DNA from: Galbibacter orientalis DSM 19592
Lineage (GTDB): Bacteria > Bacteroidota > Bacteroidia > Flavobacteriales > Flavobacteriaceae
Assembly (NCBI RefSeq): GCF_000260115.1
Contig: NZ_JH651379.1
Location: 3,374,240-3,438,239 of the forward strand
Direction: 5' to 3'
Length of the DNA: 64,000 nt
Part shown: in pieces, positions 37,813 to 48,303 of the stretch
How the letters are laid out: each line of letters begins with the position of its first letter
How positions within the stretch are numbered: the first letter of the stretch is position 1
Notes under the pieces: model-generated
Database searches by the model: none
What the model saw: the letters and a program-made list of their open reading frames with translations, nothing else
Told to the model about the DNA's origin: nothing
Made by a program: the position numbers and the translations under genes

Positions 37813-40800
37813 TGGTCCGCCATCAGCTTTCTCATATCCAACCGCATATCAAAGTTTTCCGAATTCATCACCTTTAGAAATAACTTTTGAACAATCAGGA
37901 TCGTATGTGTTGTCTTTTAGAAGAAGAGTTACGGGAGATATTCTTTCAGAATGTGATGTAGCTACTGATGAAATAAATGTTACGATCTCTAAGGCACCAA
38001 CACCTGCCAATGGAGGGACAAATCAAACTTTAGCATGCGGTATAACTGAAACTGAACTTACGGGAAATAATGTAGATTCAGGAGAATCTGTTTGGACACA
38101 ACTTACAGGGCCTAGTACGGCAAATTTTGTGAATCCCTTTGATAGGGTAACTTCTGTAACGGGTTTAGTTCCTGGTATTTATGTGTTTAGATATACGGTG
38201 AATACAGCTGGCGGGGCTTGTAATCCAGATAAAACGTTACAATCTGATGTGAGGGTAACTGTATCGGATGAAATTGTAGATGGAGATGTTGATGCAGGGG
38301 CAGATCAATTAGATTTATGTACAGGAATAGAAGTGCAAATGGCAGGGAGTACTCCTGTGGATGGACAAACAGGAACGTGGTCTCAAGTAGCCGATGGAGC
38401 CCCTCAAACAGTTGTTTTTGAAGATGCAAATGACCCAAATACCATAGCTACAGGTTTTGATGATGAAAACGTTATTTATACATTACAATGGACAGTAGAA
38501 AATACGACATCCGATTGTTCTTCAATAGGAAGTGATGAAGTGGTTATAAGTACTTCTGATTCCGCAGGACCAACAGAAGCAGAAGCAGGAGACGACCGTT
38601 GTTATGCTTCTGGTACCACAGAAATTTCTTTAGAAGGAAATACTCCAGCATTAATAGAAACAGGTTTGTGGACAGTTTCTCCAGCTGGCCCTGTTATAGC
38701 AGATGTAAACGATCCAAATACGTCTGTTACAATTCCAGCAGATGGCGAATATACTTTTACATGGACTATAAGTAGAATTAATGGTTGTACACCTACTGAA
38801 GATTCTGTTTCTATTGTAATTGATGGAGAGGCAACTGCCAATGCAGGTCCCGACCAAACGGCTTGTGCTAGTACTTTTACAATGACTGCTACTTCTTCAA
38901 ATGGGGTAGGAGAATGGACACAAATAATTGGGCCAGGAGGCTATACTATTACAGATCCAACAAATCCAACAACAGATATTAATTTTACATATTCTGGAAC
39001 TTATATTTTTGAATGGACGGTGAGTGCTGGTCAATGTTCTACAGCTAGCGATCAAGTAACGCTAAATGTGGGAATTCCTTCAACTATAGCTAATGCAGGA
39101 CCGGATCAATCTATTTGTGATGGAGGAAACACCATAACTTTAGCGGCAAATAGTTACGATACAAATACAGAAACAGGAACTTGGACTGTAGGGCCAGGGG
39201 GGCGTAATACTCCTGTTATTACAGACCCAACCAATCCAAATACCACAGTAACAAATTTATTAACAGGAACCTATACATTTATATGGTCTATTAAAGGCGA
39301 CCCTAATTGTGAGGCCAGTACAGATGAAGTTCAAGTTACCATAGGGACTCCCGCCAATGCAGGGCCAGATCAAAACTTATGTAATGCCACCAATGTATTC
39401 CTTCAAGCAGAAGAAGGCTCTACTGGAACATGGTCTCAGGTGTCTTCTACAGGAACAAATGCTGTTATAAATCAGAGTCCTACAAATAGTAATATTGCCA
39501 ATGCACAAATAGAACCGGGAGCCGATTATGTATTTCGTTTTACTACAGATAGTCCAGGGTGTATTACTTCGGATGATGTAACTATAATAAATACAGGGTC
39601 ACCAGAGTTTCCTCCAGTAGCAGGACCAGATCAAGAATTATGTCGAGCAGACCTTCAACCTGTCAATACATATACATTAAATGGAAATGTCCCTCCAGCA
39701 GGAATAACCGCAGAATGGAGAATAGCTTATCAACCAGATGGTGGTGTTGCTACTATTACAGACCCATCATCACCAACTACAACTATTACAGGATTGGATG
39801 TTGCAGGGTTTTATATTCTTGAGTGGAATTTTAGTGCAGGAAATTGTACAACCGAATCAGATGTAGTACGTTTAGTAGTATATCCAGAACCATCTCAAGC
39901 AGATGCGGGGCCAGACCAAACAAACGCATGTATATTAACCGCTCAAATGAGTGCTGTAACTCCAACAGCAGGGGTAGGGAGCTGGAGTTTTGAAACAGAC
40001 CCTTCTGGAGGCGATGCTATTATTGATAGTCCAAATTCTCCAACTACCACGCTTTCAAATATTACAGCATTAGGAACGTATACATTAAAATGGACCGTTT
40101 CTACGGGACCTTATCAAGCGCCATCTGCTTGCGCACCAACAGAAGATACAGTAGCTGTAACCTTTACAGATGATCCGCCTATCGTTGCAGATGCAGGTGC
40201 AGATCAAGAAATTTGTTTAGTAGCTCCAGCAACAAGCACAACCACTACTTTGGATGCAGGAGATATTCCTAGTGGTGATGCAACCGTAGGAACATGGTCG
40301 GTGGTAAGTGGTCCAAATACGCCAACTTTTGGAAATGTTAATAACCCTAATTCTACCTTGTTAGATTTAGTGGCTGGAGATTATGAATTGATGTGGACTA
40401 CAGAGAAAGGAGGTTGTAGTGATATGGATAGCATGCTAATTAAAGTATTTGCAAGTCCAACAACTGCAGAAGCTGGACCTAACCAAACAATTGCAGAGTT
40501 TACTCCGTTAATTATGGCAGGAAATACACCTACAGTTGGGCAAGGAACATGGGCAATGGTTTCTGGACCTACGGCGGCTGTTTTTACAAATCCAGCAAAT
40601 CCTTCAACATCGGTGGCGAATGTTTCTAAAGGGACTTATTATTTTTCTTGGACAATTTCTAACGGGGTTTGTACACAATCTACAGATGTTGTTAGAGTAG
40701 ATATTATTGGAAGTGCCGATTTAGAGATTACCAAAACTGCAAATCCTACAACAGCTTCACCTGGAGATGTGGTTACCTTTACTATTGATGTATTTAATAA

Positions 40801-43800
40801 TGATGCCACAGGAACTTCAGATGCTACAGGAATATCTGTTGCAGATTTAATTCCTAACGGATATACATTTGTGCCAAATTCAGCAACAAATGGAGGGATA
40901 TATTACTCTGGGAATTTAGCAATACTTTGGGAAGATCTTGAAGTTGCGTTAGGACAAACAGTAACCTTAGAGTTTCAGGCTACTGTAAACAAAACAGGAA
41001 ACTATGAAAATAGAGCCCTAATTACTGCGTCAGATCAAATAGATCCCGATAGTGACCCTGTTACTGGCTTTAATACAGACGATTTAAATGATGGTATAGC
41101 CGACGATGATGAGGATTCAGTTTTAGTAACGGTAGAATCAGCCGACCTAGAATTAACAAAATCTGCCAATGTTACCGAAGCTAATATTGGAGAAGAAGTA
41201 ACTTTTCGTCTAAACCTTGTAAATAATGGACCTGGAGATGCTTCAAATATTAGCGTTAAAGATACTATTCCAGATGGCTATACTTTTGTTACGGGTTCAG
41301 CAACAAATAATGGACAATACAATACAGGAGATAATTCTATTACTTGGAATAATATTAGTTTGAATAGTGGATTTACTAGTTCCTTAATTTATAGAGCTAT
41401 GCCTAATGCTACTGGAACTAATTATACCAATGTTGCAGAAATAACAAATTCTAGTAATAATGATCCTGATAGCGATCCAAGCTCAAGTACCGATGAAGAC
41501 GATTTAAATGATGGGATAGCAGATGATGATGAAGTTGAATTAACAGTTCCTATTTCACAAACAGATTTATCGTTATCTAAAACGGTAAGTAATGCCAACC
41601 CAAATGTAGGCGATGTAGTAACTTTTAACTTATCTGTTACTAATGAGAGTACAACAGCGGCAACCAATGTTGCTGTACAAGATTATGTGCCAGCAGGATT
41701 TACCATTGTTTCGGTAGATGCCAATGCTTCCTACATAGGAAGTATAGTTACTTGGACAGGGTTTAATGTCCCAGCTGGAGGAACGGTTTCAGGTTCGTTT
41801 ACTGCTGAAGTTTTAGCTCCAAGAGGAACTGTAAACGAATATGTAAATACAGCGCAAATAACAGCAATGGATCAGGTGGATATAGACTCTACACCTAATA
41901 ACGATGATGGAGATCAAAGTGAAGATGATGAAGATAGTATAGAAATTACCCCAGCATCTGCAGATTTAAGTATTGCTAAAACTGTAGATAACTCAACCCC
42001 AAATATAGGGCAGATAGTAACTTTTACTATTGAGGTGAGTAACAATGGCCCTAATGATGCTACAGGAGTAGAGATAAGAGATTTAGTACCTTCGGGTTAT
42101 ACAGCACTAACCGCAAATCAAGGAGGAGTAATTAGTGGTAGTACAATTATATGGAATGGTTTAACTGTACTTTCAGGAGATGTAGTTGAGTTAGAATATA
42201 CAGCTACTGTAGAAGCAGGGAATGGTTCCTTAGCAGCACACGTAAACGTAGTACAGGTTACTGCAAGCGATCAATACGATCCAGATTCTACTCCTGGGAA
42301 TAATAATCCAACTGAAGATGATTTTGCACTAGCAAGTACAACACCTCAAAATATTGTTGATATTGAAGTAACTAAAATATCAGATGTACAAACAGTAACA
42401 GATGGAGACACTGTAACATTTACTATTTCTGTTACTAATAATGGTCCTGGAGATGCTACGAGTGTAGTTATTGAGGATCGTATGGGCGATAATTTTACAT
42501 ATCAATCGGATGTAGCTTCAACAGGACTTTATACGGATGGAAGTCCTGGAACATGGGTAGTAGGGAATTTAGCAGCAGGGGCAACCGAAACATTATCAAT
42601 AGAAACATTAATTGTAACTACAGGATCAGGAGATTTTACAAATGTAGCTGAGCTAGTAGATTTAGATGAAACAGATGCAGATTCTACACCAAATAATAAT
42701 GTAGCTACAGAAGATGATCAAGACGGAGTAGATTTAGATGCTATTTTAATCTCCGATTTAAGTTTAACTAAAACAGTTAATGTAACTGAACAAGAGGTTG
42801 GAGAGAATGTAATTTTCTCGATTACGGTAACTAATGACGGACCTAACACTACTTCTGGAGTTATTATTAATGATTTATTACCTAGCGGATATACCTATGT
42901 TGGATCTACTGTTACGGAAGGTGCGTATGACCCAATATCTGGAAATTGGACGATGTCAAGTCCTCTTGGAGTTGGAGAAGTTGATAATTTACAAATTGTT
43001 GCTACTGTTAATCCATCAGGAGATTATCTAAATCAAGCAGAAATTACCGCCTCGGCAAATGATGATCCAGATTCAGATGTTTCTGTAAGTTTTGATACAG
43101 ACGATTTAGGAGATGGTATTGCAGATGATGATGAAGCTGAAGCCGAAGTAACTCCAATTCCGCAAATCGATTTATCGCTAACCAAAGCAGTAGACAACAC
43201 TACTCCAAATATTGGAGAGGAAGTTATGTTTACTATCAATGTAACCAATGATGGACCTAGTGAGGCTACCAATGTAGAGGTTAAAGATTTATTGCCTGCT
43301 GGTTTGGAATATGTATCAGATAATAGTGGAGGAACTTATGATGAAACAACAGGGATTTGGACGGTTGGAAATATCTCGGTAAGTGGAACTTCAACTCTTG
43401 AGATTACTGCTAAAGTATTACTGTATGACGATACTCAACCAATTCCGCTTGATAATTATTTAAATGTAGCCGAGGTTTTTAGTGCCGATGAAGAAGATAC
43501 GGATTCCACTCCAAACAATGCGGAAGATTCAGAAGACGATCAAGCAGAGGTACAGATAACTCCGAATCCAACACAAATTGACCTTTCAGTAACTAAAACA
43601 GTAGATGAAGAGTTTCCAATTGTTGGAGACAATGTTGTCTTTACAATAACTGTTACAAATAGTGGTCCGCAGGACGCAACTGGAGTGATTGTTTCAGATA
43701 AATTAAACCAACCAGGATTCGCGTATCTAACTTATACAGCAACTACGGGAACTAATACATATATACCTAATTCAGGCGCATGGAATGTAGGGGATTTAGC

Positions 43801-46800
43801 AGTTGGAGTTACAGCAACCTTAACTATTACAGCTACGGTTGAAGCCACAGGTTCTTATGTAAACACAGCACAAGTAACTGGTCAAGATCAATTGGATCCA
43901 AATTCTGAGCCTTCTAATAATGATCCTACTGAAGACGATTATGCCACCGTTGTTGTAACTCCTCAATTTCCAGCAGATTTGGTATTGACAAAATCTGTAA
44001 GTCCTTCCACTCAAGATGTAGGTGGACTGGTTAGTTTTACAATTAAAGTTACTAATAACGGACCCGCAATAGCTAGTGGGGTACAAGTAACCGATTTATT
44101 ACCTAGTGGTTATACGCTTGTAGGTGTTAATGGCGATGGTAATTATGATACCACTACAGGAGTTTGGACAATAGGACGAGATATTCCTGTGGGAGCAGAA
44201 GTAAATGGATTAGTAGTAGCTAGAGTAAATGCAACGGGAGATTATTTAAATGTTGCTGAAATTACAGCTGCAGATCAAACAGATCCAGATACTACAAATA
44301 ATACAGATGATGCAGAGGTTACGCCTAATACGTTAATCGATCTTTCTTTAGATAAATTAGTGAGTAAATTATTGCCAGATGTAGGTGAGACTATCAATTT
44401 TACTTTGGCATTAAGTAATGATGGACCAAATGAAGCCACAAATATAGAAGTTACCGACGCCTTACCAAGTGGGTATACTTTTGTTTCTTCTTCTGGAGAC
44501 GGAACTTATAATAATGGTACGGGAGTTTGGAGCTTACCAAATCTTGGTGCAGGGGAAACAGTTTTTCTTCAGCTTAATGTTACAGTAAATTCTACAGGAA
44601 CTTATTTAAATACTGCTGAGGTTACAGCTGTGGATCAAGAAGATGTTGACTCGCAGCCTGCAGATGGCACGGGAGACGATTTTGGTCAAATGGCTGTTGT
44701 TCCTCGTAGACCTACAGATATAGAAGTAGTAAAAACAGTTGATGATGATACTCCTGGAATTGGGGATGTAATTAATTATACCATCTCTGTTTTAAATAAT
44801 TCTAATAGTGGTGCTAATATTAGTGACGCTACAGGAATTGTAGTAAGAGATATTCTTCCTTCAGGATTAAGTTTTGAAAGTGCAAGTGCTTCTGTAGGAA
44901 CTTATGATGAGTCGGTAGGAACATGGAATATTGGCGATTTAGCCAATGGAGCTACGGTAACATTAACTATATCAGCAAGAGTAAGGGCACTTGGAAATTA
45001 TACCAACACGGCCGAATTAATTGCTGCCGATGCCCCAGATCCAGATTCAACACCTGGAAATGGAGTGGAAACTGAAGACGATCAATCTACTGTAACGGTA
45101 ATTCCTGTGGCTAATGCCGATTTAATGTTAACTAAAACAGTAGGAAATGCAACTCCAAATGTGGGAGATCCTATTCAGTTTATTCTTACTGTAGATAATC
45201 AAGGGCCTGGTATTGCAACAGGAGTTCAAGTAACCGATATGTTACCAAGTGGATTTACCTATATTGGAAGTACTTCTACTAATGGAAATTATGATGCGGC
45301 AACTGGAGTATGGAACATAAATACACCTATACTTTCAGGTGGTAGTCAGACACTCACCCTTATAGCACGTGTAAATGCTTCAACTGGAGCTACAGATGAA
45401 TATTTAAATACTTCAGAAATAACAGCTTCAGATAATACAGATCCAGATTCTACTCCGAATAATGGAGATGTTTCTGAGGATGATTATTCAGAAGTACTGG
45501 TAACTCCAGCATCAATAATAGATCTTTCTCTTGAAAAAGAAGTGAATGTGTTACGTCCAGATACTGGAGATGAGATTGTATTTACGTTAACTTTAGAAAA
45601 TGCAGGACCAAGTACAGCAACAGGGGTTCAAATAACCGATATGCTCCCAGATGGATATACGTATGTTTCCGATAATAGTGCAGGTTTATATGATCCTACT
45701 ACTGGAATCTGGAATGTAGGAACTTTAACAAGTGGTGCTTCAATAATTATGAATATTACAGTGAGTGTTAATTCTACCGGAAACTATTTAAATAGTGCTG
45801 AGGTAACTGCTGCTAATGAAACTGATGCCGACTCAACACCTGCTAATGGTGATGATAATGAGGACGATCAAGATGAAGCACAGACTTTACCACGTGTAAC
45901 GGTAGATATTGAAGTAGAAAAAACAGTTAACATTCAAGAGCCACAAACTGGGGATGAGATTGTTTTTACTATTATAACACTTAATAACGGTCCGAGTGAT
46001 GCTACTGGAGTGGTAGTTAACGATTTACTACCTTCTGGATATCAATTTGTAAGCGCTACAACTACTGCAGGAACTTATAATGAGGTAACCGGAGGATGGA
46101 ATATTGGTAGTTTACCAAGTAATGATATTGTTACACTGGAGGTTACCGCAACTGTACAGGAAAGTGGTTTGTATGCTAATACTGCTGAATTGGTAGGTTT
46201 AGATCAAACGGATTCAGATTCTACTCCTAATAATAATGCAGAAGAGGATGACCAATCAACTGTAAGTCCGTTCCCTACGGGTCTTGCCGATTTATCTCTA
46301 ACAAAAGAAGTTGATAATGCGAGTCCGAATGTAGGAGAAGTTATTCGCTTTACACTTCACCTTCAAAATAGTGGAGATAATGATGCAACTGGGGTGGAAG
46401 TAACAGACTTACTCCCAGCTGGATTTACTTTTGAATCTTATTTTGCTACAGCAGGGGTTTATAATGAAACTACTGGAATCTGGAGTTTAAACAATATTAT
46501 TTCAGACGGAGAAACAGAAACACTAACTATTAGAGCTATTGTAGAAGCCCCAACTGGAAATGTAGAAGACTTTACTAATAGAGCGGAGATTACAGCTAGT
46601 GATGTTGACGATCCTGATAGCGACCCGAATACAAGTTTTGATACAGATGATTTAAATGATGGTATTCCAGATGACGATGAGGCTAGTGTGGTAGTAAATG
46701 CAATGAGTGTAGATATTGGACTAGAAAAATCTGTTGATAAAATGAAGCCAAGTATAGGAGCTAACGTTACTTTTACTATAACAGCTACTAATTTAAGTTC

Positions 46801-47341
46801 TACTGAAGCCACTAATATTGGTATTGAAGATAATTTACCAAGCGGATATGAGTTTGTTAGTGCTACAACAACTTCTGGAAGTTATAATGAAACTACTGGA
46901 ATTTGGAGCATTAGTTCACTTGCTGGAAACACAAATACAACTCTTGAGATAATTTCTAAAGTATTGGATGTTAACGATTATGTAAACATTGTATCCTTGG
47001 CTTATTTAGATCAATTAGATATCAATCCAGAAAACGATAGCGCACAAGCAACTATAGATCCTAATTGTTTAACTATTTACAATGAGTTTTCTCCAAATGG
47101 GGATGGTGTAAACGATTTCTTCTATATAGATTGTATTAATAATTACCCAGGAAACCGTTTAGAAGTTTATAACCGTTGGGGAAGTTTAGTACATGCAGAA
47201 GATGGTTATAACAACGATTGGGATGGAACTACCGATGGAAAATCTACCGATAAAGTATTACCATTAGGGACATACTATTATATTTTAGATTTAAAAGATG
47301 GTTCGGAACCCTTAACAGGATGGTTATATATTAACAAGTAG
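37799..47341 (+). CDS. Giant T9SS adhesin, remainder (PKD-like and 16 DUF11 repeats, CHU_C domain)
   Basis: 3180 residues from an internal ATG at 37799, without a signal peptide, so it is unlikely to be exported alone. About ten PKD/Ig-like repeats (ANAGPDQ... to about 40710) precede 16 DUF11 repeats of about 130 residues, each starting like ADLSLTKTVDNxTPNxGxxVxFTI and ending with acidic DxDSTPNN...EDD segments. The last 90 residues (NEFSPNGDGVNDFF to PLGTYYYILDLKDG) form the gliding-motility-associated C-terminal (CHU_C, type B) domain that directs type IX secretion and attachment. The acidic segments may bind calcium (inference). SprF- and OmpA-like genes follow directly. Confidence 0.92.
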   Translation: MNIVSGPPSAFSYPTAYQSFPNSSPLEITFEQSGSYVLSFRRRVTGDILSECDVATDEINVTISKAPTPANGGTNQTLACGITETELTGNNVDSGESVWTQLTGPSTANFVNPFDRVTSVTGLVPGIYVFRYTVNTAGGACNPDKTLQSDVRVTVSDEIVDGDVDAGADQLDLCTGIEVQMAGSTPVDGQTGTWSQVADGAPQTVVFEDANDPNTIATGFDDENVIYTLQWTVENTTSDCSSIGSDEVVISTSDSAGPTEAEAGDDRCYASGTTEISLEGNTPALIETGLWTVSPAGPVIADVNDPNTSVTIPADGEYTFTWTISRINGCTPTEDSVSIVIDGEATANAGPDQTACASTFTMTATSSNGVGEWTQIIGPGGYTITDPTNPTTDINFTYSGTYIFEWTVSAGQCSTASDQVTLNVGIPSTIANAGPDQSICDGGNTITLAANSYDTNTETGTWTVGPGGRNTPVITDPTNPNTTVTNLLTGTYTFIWSIKGDPNCEASTDEVQVTIGTPANAGPDQNLCNATNVFLQAEEGSTGTWSQVSSTGTNAVINQSPTNSNIANAQIEPGADYVFRFTTDSPGCITSDDVTIINTGSPEFPPVAGPDQELCRADLQPVNTYTLNGNVPPAGITAEWRIAYQPDGGVATITDPSSPTTTITGLDVAGFYILEWNFSAGNCTTESDVVRLVVYPEPSQADAGPDQTNACILTAQMSAVTPTAGVGSWSFETDPSGGDAIIDSPNSPTTTLSNITALGTYTLKWTVSTGPYQAPSACAPTEDTVAVTFTDDPPIVADAGADQEICLVAPATSTTTTLDAGDIPSGDATVGTWSVVSGPNTPTFGNVNNPNSTLLDLVAGDYELMWTTEKGGCSDMDSMLIKVFASPTTAEAGPNQTIAEFTPLIMAGNTPTVGQGTWAMVSGPTAAVFTNPANPSTSVANVSKGTYYFSWTISNGVCTQSTDVVRVDIIGSADLEITKTANPTTASPGDVVTFTIDVFNNDATGTSDATGISVADLIPNGYTFVPNSATNGGIYYSGNLAILWEDLEVALGQTVTLEFQATVNKTGNYENRALITASDQIDPDSDPVTGFNTDDLNDGIADDDEDSVLVTVESADLELTKSANVTEANIGEEVTFRLNLVNNGPGDASNISVKDTIPDGYTFVTGSATNNGQYNTGDNSITWNNISLNSGFTSSLIYRAMPNATGTNYTNVAEITNSSNNDPDSDPSSSTDEDDLNDGIADDDEVELTVPISQTDLSLSKTVSNANPNVGDVVTFNLSVTNESTTAATNVAVQDYVPAGFTIVSVDANASYIGSIVTWTGFNVPAGGTVSGSFTAEVLAPRGTVNEYVNTAQITAMDQVDIDSTPNNDDGDQSEDDEDSIEITPASADLSIAKTVDNSTPNIGQIVTFTIEVSNNGPNDATGVEIRDLVPSGYTALTANQGGVISGSTIIWNGLTVLSGDVVELEYTATVEAGNGSLAAHVNVVQVTASDQYDPDSTPGNNNPTEDDFALASTTPQNIVDIEVTKISDVQTVTDGDTVTFTISVTNNGPGDATSVVIEDRMGDNFTYQSDVASTGLYTDGSPGTWVVGNLAAGATETLSIETLIVTTGSGDFTNVAELVDLDETDADSTPNNNVATEDDQDGVDLDAILISDLSLTKTVNVTEQEVGENVIFSITVTNDGPNTTSGVIINDLLPSGYTYVGSTVTEGAYDPISGNWTMSSPLGVGEVDNLQIVATVNPSGDYLNQAEITASANDDPDSDVSVSFDTDDLGDGIADDDEAEAEVTPIPQIDLSLTKAVDNTTPNIGEEVMFTINVTNDGPSEATNVEVKDLLPAGLEYVSDNSGGTYDETTGIWTVGNISVSGTSTLEITAKVLLYDDTQPIPLDNYLNVAEVFSADEEDTDSTPNNAEDSEDDQAEVQITPNPTQIDLSVTKTVDEEFPIVGDNVVFTITVTNSGPQDATGVIVSDKLNQPGFAYLTYTATTGTNTYIPNSGAWNVGDLAVGVTATLTITATVEATGSYVNTAQVTGQDQLDPNSEPSNNDPTEDDYATVVVTPQFPADLVLTKSVSPSTQDVGGLVSFTIKVTNNGPAIASGVQVTDLLPSGYTLVGVNGDGNYDTTTGVWTIGRDIPVGAEVNGLVVARVNATGDYLNVAEITAADQTDPDTTNNTDDAEVTPNTLIDLSLDKLVSKLLPDVGETINFTLALSNDGPNEATNIEVTDALPSGYTFVSSSGDGTYNNGTGVWSLPNLGAGETVFLQLNVTVNSTGTYLNTAEVTAVDQEDVDSQPADGTGDDFGQMAVVPRRPTDIEVVKTVDDDTPGIGDVINYTISVLNNSNSGANISDATGIVVRDILPSGLSFESASASVGTYDESVGTWNIGDLANGATVTLTISARVRALGNYTNTAELIAADAPDPDSTPGNGVETEDDQSTVTVIPVANADLMLTKTVGNATPNVGDPIQFILTVDNQGPGIATGVQVTDMLPSGFTYIGSTSTNGNYDAATGVWNINTPILSGGSQTLTLIARVNASTGATDEYLNTSEITASDNTDPDSTPNNGDVSEDDYSEVLVTPASIIDLSLEKEVNVLRPDTGDEIVFTLTLENAGPSTATGVQITDMLPDGYTYVSDNSAGLYDPTTGIWNVGTLTSGASIIMNITVSVNSTGNYLNSAEVTAANETDADSTPANGDDNEDDQDEAQTLPRVTVDIEVEKTVNIQEPQTGDEIVFTIITLNNGPSDATGVVVNDLLPSGYQFVSATTTAGTYNEVTGGWNIGSLPSNDIVTLEVTATVQESGLYANTAELVGLDQTDSDSTPNNNAEEDDQSTVSPFPTGLADLSLTKEVDNASPNVGEVIRFTLHLQNSGDNDATGVEVTDLLPAGFTFESYFATAGVYNETTGIWSLNNIISDGETETLTIRAIVEAPTGNVEDFTNRAEITASDVDDPDSDPNTSFDTDDLNDGIPDDDEASVVVNAMSVDIGLEKSVDKMKPSIGANVTFTITATNLSSTEATNIGIEDNLPSGYEFVSATTTSGSYNETTGIWSISSLAGNTNTTLEIISKVLDVNDYVNIVSLAYLDQLDINPENDSAQATIDPNCLTIYNEFSPNGDGVNDFFYIDCINNYPGNRLEVYNRWGSLVHAEDGYNNDWDGTTDGKSTDKVLPLGTYYYILDLKDGSEPLTGWLYINK

Positions 47342-47383
47342 ATAAAGAATAATTAGATGCCTAATAATACAAGAAGCATTAGA

Positions 47384-48301
47384 ATGAAAGAAAATTTGAA
47401 ATATATATTAATTGCGTTGGCTTTTATCTGTAGCGGAATGTCATTTGCTCAGCAATACCCACAATACACTCAGTATATGTACAATACTATGAGTATAAAT
47501 CCTGGTTATACGGGATCTCGCGGACATATGTCGCTTATAGGTCTGTATCGTACACAATGGGTAGGACTAGAAGGAGCTCCAGAAACGCAAACCTTTGGTT
47601 TTGATACGCCTGTTGGGAAAAATGTAGGGTTAGGACTTAACATTGTAAATGATGCTTTGGGACCAACTAATGAACTCTATATCGATGCTAATTTTTCTTA
47701 TACTGTCCATTTGAATAATGATGATGAACTTTTATCCTTTGGATTAAAAGCAGGAGGTCGTTTTTTTGATGCCGATTTTAGTAAAGGAATTTATCAAAAC
47801 CCAGATGTTGCTTTTCAAGGAGATATAAATAAATTTTATCCAACTATAGGAGCTGGAGTTTATTACCATACTTCAAAATCTTATCTAGGGCTTTCTGTTC
47901 CTAATTTTTTTGCTGAAGATCATTACGATGATGTAGAGGAAGAAATAGGAGTAGAGCGCGTTCATTTTTATTTCATAGGAGGAAGAATTTTCGATTTAAG
48001 TTACAATGTAAAATTCAAACCTGCATTTATGGTAAAATATGTGCCTGCAGCACCAGTAATAGCAGATTTCTCAGCCAATTTTCTGTTCTACGATCGTTTG
48101 AGTTTAGGAGCAGCCTATAGATGGGGCGATTCTTTTAGCGGATTGTTAGGAATTCAAATAACCGAAGGAATAGGACTTGGATATGCGTATGATATGACCA
48201 CCACAAATCTGAAAAACTATAGTTCTGGAACGCATGAAATATTCATTCGTTTCGAATTTAAATCAGATAAAGAAAAATTAAAATCACCACGATTCTTTTA
48301 A
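47384..48301 (+). CDS. PorP/SprF-family type IX secretion membrane protein
   Basis: About 305 residues from the ATG at 47384, which begins the signal peptide MKENLKYILIALAFICSGMS ending in FAQQ; an upstream in-frame ATG at 47357 is less likely. The mature start QQYPQYTQYMYNTMSINPGY and GLYRTQWVGLEGAPETQTFG are diagnostic of PorP/SprF, predicted outer-membrane beta-barrels needed for surface delivery of a cognate CHU_C adhesin. It begins 42 bp after the adhesin stop, so the two form one unit. Confidence 0.95.
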   Translation: MKENLKYILIALAFICSGMSFAQQYPQYTQYMYNTMSINPGYTGSRGHMSLIGLYRTQWVGLEGAPETQTFGFDTPVGKNVGLGLNIVNDALGPTNELYIDANFSYTVHLNNDDELLSFGLKAGGRFFDADFSKGIYQNPDVAFQGDINKFYPTIGAGVYYHTSKSYLGLSVPNFFAEDHYDDVEEEIGVERVHFYFIGGRIFDLSYNVKFKPAFMVKYVPAAPVIADFSANFLFYDRLSLGAAYRWGDSFSGLLGIQITEGIGLGYAYDMTTTNLKNYSSGTHEIFIRFEFKSDKEKLKSPRFF

Positions 48302-48303
48302 AT

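Noticed and set aside
37790-37815. Programmed ribosomal frameshift in the adhesin
   Set aside because: No slippery heptamer, homopolymer or downstream structure is visible at the junction.
38187-46812. Several minus-strand ORFs inside the adhesin gene
   Set aside because: Repetitive shadows of the DUF11 and PKD repeats with no independent signals.
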